Below, one piece after another: positions 58,194-64,000 of a DNA stretch of 64,000 nt; position 1 is the stretch's first letter, and each line of letters begins with the position of its first letter. Location of the stretch: positions 1 through 64,000 of the forward strand of contig NZ_BDAY01000038.1 of assembly GCF_001612685.1 (NCBI RefSeq). The letters are read 5' to 3'. The notes below the pieces were generated by a model, which was given only the letters and a program-made list of their open reading frames with translations, ran no database searches and was not told the origin of the DNA. This stretch comes from Nocardia altamirensis NBRC 108246. Lineage in GTDB: Bacteria > Actinomycetota > Actinomycetes > Mycobacteriales > Mycobacteriaceae. A program made the translations under genes and the position numbers.

Positions 58194-59378
58194 TCAGACG
58201 GCGATGCTGGAGCCTGACTGGGACTGCTTCCACTCGTTCGCAAGTCCTTCGGCGTAGCTGGCCCGAGCGCTGGTCGTCGACCCGGTGCTGATCTCGTAGT
58301 ACCGATCGAAGTCCGCCGCCTTCTGACCTGCACTTTTATTGGGATTGTTGAGGCTGTCCTCGGCCGACTGATACGCATCCACGCTACGCAATTCATGCAT
58401 CATGAAATCGATGTGAGTCCGCCAGTCGCTGACGCTCTCACCCGGGTTGTCCGCGAAGTCCATGAATGCGGCCTGCCGCCCCATACGCCACTGGAACAGT
58501 CCCTTGGCTGTCCCGTTGTCGCCGACGGCATCGACGCGGAATCCCGACTCATGCTTCGCATTGGCGACGATTGCCGCTGCCTGTTCCGGATTCAGGCCGT
58601 ACTTGTCGATGAGATATTTCATCATCGCCATCGCGGTCGGCTTTTCCCCGGCAGGGATATTCGCCGCGACCGTCGAACCAGAGTTGAACTGCGGGGTGGC
58701 GCCACGAGACGTCGCAGGAGACCCGCCACTGTACCCAGCGGGGGGATACGACACCGGCGTGCCACCACCGGTGTTGACGTTGGGTGGGGTGTAGCTCGGC
58801 TCCCCACCTTGGATACTGAGCGCTGCGGCGGCCGCCTGATCAGTGATACCGCTGACTACTCCGGAGGTCTTGTCCAAAGTACTCCAGATGCCATTGAACA
58901 GTCCGTTTGTCACTTCACGCGGCAGTTCCTGCTTAGGATTACCATGCTCGTCCAGCACCGGTTTGCCTGCGCTGTCGGTCACGGTCCGCACCTTTTTGTG
59001 GGAATCATCGATCATCCCGTTGAGCACCGTCACGGCGGCTTCGATGGCATCGTAGGCTGTCGTCACCTCACCACCGAATTTCAAGGTTTCCTCGCCGACG
59101 CCTTTTTCATTCCACTGAAGGCCCGAGATGGCCTTATCCATACCTTCTTTGTGGTCGACATAATGGTCGATTATCACCGACTGATCGTCAGGTTTGGCAA
59201 TGCCGTTGTCCTTCAGGAGCTGACGTGAGTTGGGCGCCTTGGACGGGGTGGCCGACCCCAGTAGTTGGATCTGGGTTTGAATGACCCCCTCGGCCCACCG
59301 GCACAGCGCCTTCAATCCCCCTGGGGCGCAGGCTGGCAACTCATGCAAATCGCCCCTCCGGGTGTCGTTAGGACTCAT
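58194..59378 (-). CDS. Candidate secreted cell-wall hydrolase with phage-lysozyme-type domain
   Basis: This 394-residue protein has no signal peptide. Its N-terminal 190 residues are helical and include LQWNEKG and a long AYDAIEAAVTVLNGMID helix, similar in size and style to ESX/WXG100-type secretion domains. A Pro/Gly/Ser-rich linker (about 195-265) leads to a phage tail lysozyme-type domain: AMMKYLIDKYGLNPEQAAAIVANAKHESGF, then DNGTAKGLFQWRMGR and the FDRYYEIS ending. The Glu in KHESGF fits the catalytic Glu. GAGG lies 5 bases before ATG 59378. Base composition is lower in GC than the neighbours, suggesting transfer. No ESX genes are nearby. Confidence 0.7.
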   Translation of the reverse strand: MSPNDTRRGDLHELPACAPGGLKALCRWAEGVIQTQIQLLGSATPSKAPNSRQLLKDNGIAKPDDQSVIIDHYVDHKEGMDKAISGLQWNEKGVGEETLKFGGEVTTAYDAIEAAVTVLNGMIDDSHKKVRTVTDSAGKPVLDEHGNPKQELPREVTNGLFNGIWSTLDKTSGVVSGITDQAAAAALSIQGGEPSYTPPNVNTGGGTPVSYPPAGYSGGSPATSRGATPQFNSGSTVAANIPAGEKPTAMAMMKYLIDKYGLNPEQAAAIVANAKHESGFRVDAVGDNGTAKGLFQWRMGRQAAFMDFADNPGESVSDWRTHIDFMMHELRSVDAYQSAEDSLNNPNKSAGQKAADFDRYYEISTGSTTSARASYAEGLANEWKQSQSGSSIAV

Positions 59379-59454
59379 CGACACCTCGCTCTCACCTGGG
59401 TAGACAATGCTGACAAGGTCGATTATCGGGTGTTCCCGAACATGGGAACGTAGC

Positions 59455-60363
59455 TCAGAGCAACACAACGATGCGGTCGGCGACCAGGCCGGTTACGGGT
59501 TTGGCGGCAGCATTGCAGCTGGCCTGACGTGGTGCGAAGGCGATGGTGCGGACGGTGACGCGCCAACGACGGCCGTCGCGATGGGTGACGAGAGCAGCGC
59601 CTGCCATCGTCGGCTCGGTCGGCGCCGGATCGGCGTCGAGAACGACCGTGAGGTCCCCTGCGGCGGCGGAGATCTGTTCGCGCACCGCGACTTCCGCGAC
59701 CTGTTCGATCGGCCGGTGGCAGCTGCGCCCGCGCAGGCCGGTCAACGCGACCTCGCCGCGGCGCGCGGCCTCGACCATCGCCACAGCGGCTGCGCTATCG
59801 AGCCTCCCGTAGGTGAACCCGGAAGGCAGCAGCACCAGGGCGGGCGCGAAGCGGTGCCCGCCGGTGTGCGAGCTCTCCCACACCTGCCCTGGGTATTTCG
59901 TCGCGAGCTCGGCGGCGATCGGGCGGCCGAGCAGCGCACAGCACTGATCGCGTTTGCCGTGCGCGCACACCAGCACCAGCGGATCATGCACCGGCACACC
60001 GATACCCGGCGGCGGCCCGTTCAACAGATGCAGATCGATATCGAGCAACTGCTTCAGGTCGGTGATCTCGAAGCGTTCACACCATGCGCCGTCCTCGCGC
60101 GAGCTGGCGATCAAAACCGTTCGGGTACCGGTGAATTCGTTGCGGCCGGGACGGCGGATCAGCGTCGGCCGCACCTGTGCTGCGGCGGTGCGCGCCGCCA
60201 GCTCCTGCGTGATCTCCGGACCGAGCACCTCGTCACCGATTACATCGCGCCCCCACGCACCGGGGTGTTCGATGCACAACCAGCCGGTCACCTCGGTGGC
60301 GGTGCCAGGCAACGGTGCATCCGTCGCAGCGGCGGAACAGGAAAGCCCTTCGAAAACGTTCAC
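59455..60363 (-). CDS. Sucrase/ferredoxin-like family protein
   Basis: This 302-residue protein has the Suc_Fer-like plan: an N-terminal region (SCSAAATDAPLPGTATEVTGWLCIEHPGAWGRD), a middle thioredoxin-like ferredoxin domain with CAHGKRDQCCALLGRP whose Cys residues should bind a [2Fe-2S] cluster, and the HTGGHRFAPALVLLPSGFTYGRL block. Members may be electron carriers; the name sucrase is historical. GTG 60363 is 8 bp downstream of the stop of the hydrolase gene encoded upstream, so both genes form one unit. Confidence 0.83.
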   Translation of the reverse strand: MNVFEGLSCSAAATDAPLPGTATEVTGWLCIEHPGAWGRDVIGDEVLGPEITQELAARTAAAQVRPTLIRRPGRNEFTGTRTVLIASSREDGAWCERFEITDLKQLLDIDLHLLNGPPPGIGVPVHDPLVLVCAHGKRDQCCALLGRPIAAELATKYPGQVWESSHTGGHRFAPALVLLPSGFTYGRLDSAAAVAMVEAARRGEVALTGLRGRSCHRPIEQVAEVAVREQISAAAGDLTVVLDADPAPTEPTMAGAALVTHRDGRRWRVTVRTIAFAPRQASCNAAAKPVTGLVADRIVVLL

Positions 60364-60370
60364 GATCGAT

Positions 60371-61177
60371 TCACGCCGCGAGGAACGGGTGTACGGCGGC
60401 CGCGAACTCGCGGTAGCGATCACGGTGGATGCTGTGGCCACAGGAGAAGGCGGTGACCGTGCAGTCCGGGATGGCGGCGTACATGAGCGCCAGCTTCTCC
60501 GGATCGACCATGCCACCCGGCCCACCGCGCAGCACCAGCGTCGGCGCGGAGATGTCGGCGAGCCGATCCCACCACTCGGGGTTCGGCTTACGGAACTGCT
60601 CGAGCGCCGTCCCGGTCATGGACCGGTCGAAGGCGAGCACCGCGCGCGGATGCCGGACCAGGCTGCTGGTGGCGTGCCAGAGTTCGGGCACGGTCGGGAA
60701 GCGACGGGTCAGCCGCAGTTCCTCGGCGCCGGACTGCAACGGCAGCGGGCACTCCTCGATGACCAGGCGCCGGACCAGTTCGGGGCGCTCCTGCGCGACG
60801 CAGGACACCGCGTAGCCGCCGAGCGAATGACCGACCAGATCCACCGAGGTCAGTCCCAGGTGATCGGAAAGCTTCGCCACGTCGGCGCCGAATTCGTCGA
60901 ACCGGTACGAATCGGTGTGCGCGCTGCGGCCGTGGCCGCGCAGATCGGGGATGATCACCCGGCGGCCCGCCTGCACCAGGGTCCTGGCGAACCGATCCCA
61001 GGTATGGCCGTCCCCGCCCATGCCGTGCACCAGGATCACGGGCACGTCGGCGGCCGTGCGCGCCCCGGAATCCCGGTAGGCGATCCGCACGTCGCCGAGC
61101 GCGACTCTGTTCACCGTGAGATCCACGATCTCCGAGGATACTGGGGCTGTCGCAGGCAGACCGGTGACTTGTTGCAC
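60371..61177 (-). CDS. Alpha/beta hydrolase
   Basis: This 268-residue enzyme has VILVHGMGGDGHTWD (oxyanion), the nucleophile in VGHSLGGYA (Ser near 117), an acidic residue in the GGMVDPEKL segment and His in SCGHSIHRD. It resembles 2-hydroxymuconate semialdehyde-type and epoxide-type hydrolases. The N-terminus is MQQVTGLPATAP; the core starts near residue 15. It is divergent from the methyltransferase gene and 7 bp before the ferredoxin-like gene. Confidence 0.85.
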   Translation of the reverse strand: MQQVTGLPATAPVSSEIVDLTVNRVALGDVRIAYRDSGARTAADVPVILVHGMGGDGHTWDRFARTLVQAGRRVIIPDLRGHGRSAHTDSYRFDEFGADVAKLSDHLGLTSVDLVGHSLGGYAVSCVAQERPELVRRLVIEECPLPLQSGAEELRLTRRFPTVPELWHATSSLVRHPRAVLAFDRSMTGTALEQFRKPNPEWWDRLADISAPTLVLRGGPGGMVDPEKLALMYAAIPDCTVTAFSCGHSIHRDRYREFAAAVHPFLAA

Positions 61178-61271
61178 GGATCACCTGAGCCGGGCGACAC
61201 AGCGGAGCGACCGGGGATGCGTGTCCGGAAAATGTCTGGCGAATCCTGTTGTACCGCGAAATACTCCGCCC

Positions 61272-61973
61272 ATGCCGTCTTTCGCGGACTACGACCGCAG
61301 GAACTATCGCACCGTCGACGTCGCCACCGGATACGACGGATGGGCGCCGACCTACGAACAGACCGTGCTGGACAAGATGGACCTTGCGCTGCTGACCCAG
61401 CTGCAACGGCCGGAATGGGCGCACGTGCGGCGGGCCGCCGACCTCGGCTGCGGGACGGGACGCACCGGCGCATGGCTGCGTACGCAGGGGATCTCCCATA
61501 TCGACGGTGTCGATGTGAGCACGGGCATGCTGGAGCTGGCCAGGGCGCGTGGCGCACACACCACGCTCACCGAGGGGGACGCGCGCGACACCGGACTGCC
61601 GAGCGGCAGCTACGACCTGGTGATCGCCTCGTTGATCGACGAGCACCTGCCCGACTTGGCGCCGTTCTACGCGGAGGCGTGGCGATTGGCCGCACCGGGG
61701 GCGCGCTGTGTCCTGGTGAGCTTCCACCCGCAATTCATGATGGTGACCGGGATGCCGACGCACTACACGCCCGCCGCCGGGGCGCCGGTGGCGATCAGCA
61801 CGCACCTGCATCTGCTCAGCGAGCACGTCACGGCGGCGCTGGACGCGGGGTGGGTGCTCACCGAACTCACCGAGATGCTGGTCGACGACACCTGGCTCGC
61901 CGCCAAGCCGAAGTGGGCCGAGCTGCGCGGGCAGCCGTTCACCATGGCGACGGTGTGGACCAAACCCGCCTAG
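61272..61973 (+). CDS. Class I SAM-dependent methyltransferase
   Basis: This 233-residue protein has the Methyltransf_11/25 Rossmann domain: AADLGCGTGRTGAWL (motif I), GVDVSTGMLELARARGA (motif II), EGDARDTGLPSGSYDLVIASLIDEHLPDL (motifs III-IV). The DFWLSDH-like substrate region is not conserved, so the acceptor is unknown. It starts at ATG 61272, with GCCC before it and no strong ribosome site. Divergent from the hydrolase gene, convergent with imuB. Confidence 0.85.
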   Translation: MPSFADYDRRNYRTVDVATGYDGWAPTYEQTVLDKMDLALLTQLQRPEWAHVRRAADLGCGTGRTGAWLRTQGISHIDGVDVSTGMLELARARGAHTTLTEGDARDTGLPSGSYDLVIASLIDEHLPDLAPFYAEAWRLAAPGARCVLVSFHPQFMMVTGMPTHYTPAAGAPVAISTHLHLLSEHVTAALDAGWVLTELTEMLVDDTWLAAKPKWAELRGQPFTMATVWTKPA

Positions 61974-61991
61974 GGGCGGCAGTCGACGGGG

Positions 61992-63599
61992 CTAGTCGTA
62001 CAGGCCTTCGGCGCGCCAACTCGCGTCCTGGTAGACGAGCAGCAGCACCCGGACATCGGACGGCGCACCGGCCAGCTGCACCTGCGCGCGGGCGATGAAA
62101 GCGGTTGGTGCATCGTCTTTTTCGGCCGATTCCGGCGCCCACCAGCGTTCGTCCACCGGCCACGGCCCCGCCCACCCGGTCAGCTGCCACTGCCTGCTGC
62201 CCCAGTGCAGCCGGGCGGGGTCGGCGCTGAACATGGCGCGCTCGGTGACCAGGACCGGGGCGCCGTCGGCGGCTTCCAGGCGCACCGGCGGCCGGTTCAC
62301 CAGGATCAGCGCGGGCGCAGGCTCGGGCAGTCGGCCCGGCCACGGCAGGGACGGGTCGGCGGCGGGGACGGGTTCGTCGCCGAGCGCGACCATGGTGATG
62401 CGCTCGGCGGGACCGCGGCCCCCGCTGAGCACGCCGATCCGCACCGCTTCGCCGCCGAGCAGCCCCTGCACCCGGATCAGCGCGCGCCTCGCCCGCTCGT
62501 CCTCCTCACCGACACCGCCCCACAGCCCGAGCTGCAGCGCGCCGGCGGCCACCACTTCGACGGGCGCCAGCCGCAGCACGGTGATCGGTGCGGTCGGCCG
62601 GTCACGCCGGGTGAGCCACCCGTCCAACTGCCAGCGCACCCGGTCCGCCGTGCCCTCGGGGGTCAGCGGCTCGGCGCAGCGCCAGATGCGGGAAAGCTCC
62701 TCGCCCGCATCGGTTTCCGCGACGATCGACAATCGGGTGCAGGCCAGCCCGGCGGCCGAGAGCGCGCCGTGCAACTCGGTGGCGAGCAGGCGGCCCGCGA
62801 AGGCGGCGGCATCGACCCGCTCGATCGGCGGGTCACAGCGGTGAGTCACGGTGAGATCCTTGGGCGGCTGCCGCGCGGCGGGCGGGCGCTCGGGAAGCGC
62901 CCGCGCACAGCGGTGCGCGAGCACGGCGTCGGCGCCGAACCGCGAGGCGACCTCGACGGCGGACAGCGCGGCGAAATCACCGATCCGGCGTAAACCCAAG
63001 CGGTGCAACAGATCAACCAGGTCGGCGCGCTCCGGCGCGGCCAGGCTCGGCTCCACCGCGAGCTCCCGCACCGGCAGCGGCGCGAGAAACCGCGCACCAG
63101 CACCGGCAGGCACGATCGCGGCACGCCTGGCCGCGATCACCGCCGTGGACAACTCGTCGGCAATGCCGATCTGCGACTCGACTCCGGCCGCGGCCGCCGC
63201 GTCGACGAGCCGCTCCGCCGCCACCTCCTCGGAACCGAAAAACCGTGCGGCACCGCGCGCCCCGAGCACAAGCAGCCCGGGCCGCAGCACCTCGACCCCC
63301 GGCACCGTCGCGTCGACCACCGCGACCACCGGCTCGAACAACCGCGCGTCCCGATCCGGATCCGCCTGCGCGAGAAACACCTCAGGACACCGCGCCTGCG
63401 CCTCCCTTCGCTTCAACCCCCGCCGCACGCCATCGGCCCGCGCGATCGCCGAACAAGCGATCACCCGATTGGCGAACAACACCGCCACCGGCCGCGTCGC
63501 AGGCACCTGCGCCACCGCCGCCGCGGCCACCGCAGGCCAATCCGGACACCACAGCGCCAACACCCGTGCCGCACCTTTCGGCGCTCCAGGCCGAATCAC
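61992..63599 (-). CDS. imuB: ImuB-type Y-family polymerase homologue
   Basis: This protein of about 535 residues is related to Y-family polymerases but belongs to the ImuB group, which has lost the catalytic acidic residues and acts as an adaptor between the beta clamp and DnaE2. Seen are VLALWCPDWPAVAAAA at the start, the FEPVVAVVDATVPGVEVLRPGLLVLGARGAARFFGSEEVAAERLVDAA block, the little-finger region with DCDPP-like RCDPPIERVDAAAFAGRLLA, and QLGLWGG near 370-380, a candidate clamp-binding site. GTG 63599 is a compromise; GTG 63563 gives the mycobacterial-like N-terminus and GTG 63647 is also open. It follows imuA' on the minus strand. Confidence 0.88.
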   Translation of the reverse strand: MIRPGAPKGAARVLALWCPDWPAVAAAAVAQVPATRPVAVLFANRVIACSAIARADGVRRGLKRREAQARCPEVFLAQADPDRDARLFEPVVAVVDATVPGVEVLRPGLLVLGARGAARFFGSEEVAAERLVDAAAAAGVESQIGIADELSTAVIAARRAAIVPAGAGARFLAPLPVRELAVEPSLAAPERADLVDLLHRLGLRRIGDFAALSAVEVASRFGADAVLAHRCARALPERPPAARQPPKDLTVTHRCDPPIERVDAAAFAGRLLATELHGALSAAGLACTRLSIVAETDAGEELSRIWRCAEPLTPEGTADRVRWQLDGWLTRRDRPTAPITVLRLAPVEVVAAGALQLGLWGGVGEEDERARRALIRVQGLLGGEAVRIGVLSGGRGPAERITMVALGDEPVPAADPSLPWPGRLPEPAPALILVNRPPVRLEAADGAPVLVTERAMFSADPARLHWGSRQWQLTGWAGPWPVDERWWAPESAEKDDAPTAFIARAQVQLAGAPSDVRVLLLVYQDASWRAEGLYD

Positions 63600-63717
63600 G
63601 ATGCCCGGCTGGCCACCGCAGGTCCGCCCGATCCACCACAGCCGCACCTGTTGTCGGTGTGCGCAGTGGCTCGCCCGCAGACCCGGCCCACCGTCGTGCT
63701 CGGTCGGCGCTGGTCGT

Positions 63718-64000
63718 TCACGACGCGACCTCCCTGGTGGCGACGGTTTCGGCAGTGCGCGTGGAGGTTTCGCGGCGTACCCATTCCACGCGGCCCGCGT
63801 CCGTGCTCAGGTCGAGGCGGCCGCGCCGGGGTTGGCTTGCTTTGCCGCGCACTTCGACCTCTAGCCCGAGAGAGCGCAGCCTGCCGCGACCGTGTCCGAG
63901 ACCCGCGTAGCCCGCGATGCGCGCGTCGAGCTGTACTGCGGCGCCGGGCCAGCGGCCGTCGGTGACCACGAGGGTGGCGCCCTTGTTGCGGGCGCGGGCG
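63718..64000 (-). CDS. imuA': ImuA'-like protein, C-terminal part (runs off the window)
   Basis: The frame is open through the right edge and ends at 63718. The visible C-terminus (TLVVTDGRWPGAAVQLDARIAGYAGLGHGRGRLRSLGLEV, then RLDLS) matches the ImuA' C-terminal region of actinobacteria, a RecA-like protein that works with ImuB and DnaE2. Only about 94 residues are inside the window. The gap of 118 bp to imuB is larger than the tight coupling usual in mycobacteria, which fits an upstream start of imuB. Confidence 0.8.
   Translation of the reverse strand, partial: ARARNKGATLVVTDGRWPGAAVQLDARIAGYAGLGHGRGRLRSLGLEVEVRGKASQPRRGRLDLSTDAGRVEWVRRETSTRTAETVATREVAS

Noticed and set aside
63596..63784. 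62-codon minus-strand frame between imuA' and imuB
   Set aside because: Overlaps the probable imuB start region, is His/Arg/Gly-rich and has no homologue-like features.
1..64000. CRISPR array
   Set aside because: No series of regularly spaced identical repeats was seen; the few tandem repeats have two copies only.
1..64000. tRNA or rRNA genes
   Set aside because: No cloverleaf with GTTCRANNC-type T-arm and matching acceptor stem, and no rRNA-like stretch, was recognised by eye. A tRNA search program would be decisive.

Overview
The window looks like chromosomal DNA of a high-GC mycolic-acid actinomycete, most likely Nocardia or a close relative. The signs are strong GC codon bias (long antisense shadow frames), a RNase Sa-type enzyme, a dimeric NADP isocitrate dehydrogenase, two MpaB/DUF2236 oxygenases, ImuA'/ImuB with DnaE2, a SAM-IV-type riboswitch before metX, an XRE/DUF5753 plus DUF6879 pair, and several leaderless promoters. 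This is inferred from family content; no alignment was run.

Layout. 0-6.7 kb: a Tat-exported PhoD phosphatase, a membrane protein, RadC, a TAP-like lipoprotein hydrolase, an orphan VapB-like protein and phenylalanine hydroxylase. 6.7-13.5 kb: a TetR/DHA2 efflux pair, a D,D-carboxypeptidase, a BrkB/YihY protein, TrpS and an MpaB protein divergent from its TetR. 13.5-15.3 kb: TetR, barstar and a secreted guanyl ribonuclease. 15.3-24.7 kb: an accessory region. 24.6-36.7 kb: exonuclease III, a hydrolase, two paralogous coiled-coil genes (one frameshifted), a five-gene acyl-CoA degradation operon with a divergent NCS1 transporter and a TetR, then an MFS pump. 36.7-42.9 kb: GlxA-type regulator, imine-reductase-like protein, isocitrate dehydrogenase and a DHA2 pump divergent from its TetR. 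42.8-48.2 kb: riboswitch-metX, a second TetR/MpaB pair, HxlR/nitroreductase, DUF3017 and a carboxymuconolactone decarboxylase-like gene. 48.2-50.4 kb: a small accessory cluster with the XRE/DUF6879 pair. 50.4-64 kb: TrmL, DUF4349 lipoprotein, M48 protease, SOS-linked dnaE2, SDR, a phage-lysozyme-like secreted candidate, a sucrase/ferredoxin-like protein, hydrolase, methyltransferase, imuB and the 3' end of imuA'.

The main discovery is how the 15.3-24.7 kb region is built. The 3' end of exonuclease III (xthA) occurs three times: in the present gene (24.68 kb), as a 58-bp remnant ending in the old stop codon (16.54-16.60 kb), and as a 22-bp remnant whose old stop overlaps the start of the ribonuclease gene (15.32 kb). 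The simplest reading is an ancestral xthA-ribonuclease-barstar operon hit twice at the xthA 3' end. One insert (about 1.2 kb) carries a beta-propeller gene. The other (about 8.1 kb) carries an OLD-like ATPase with an altered Toprim motif, a membrane protein, a PD-(D/E)XK-like coiled-coil protein with a small acidic partner, short ORFs, a conserved mobile-element protein, and a divergent XRE regulator plus TrmO. The second insert gave xthA a new C-terminus. No recombinase is visible in either.

Regulation can be read from the sequence in several places. ACATACA-N4-TGTATGT operators link the TetR at 34.7 kb to the acyl-CoA operon at 32.7 kb. A four-half-site array lies between mpaB and its TetR. 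AAATGTCG-N5-CGACATTT lies between the second DHA2 pump and its TetR. A LexA-type box precedes the gene upstream of dnaE2. Many convergent gene pairs are separated by perfect bidirectional terminator hairpins.
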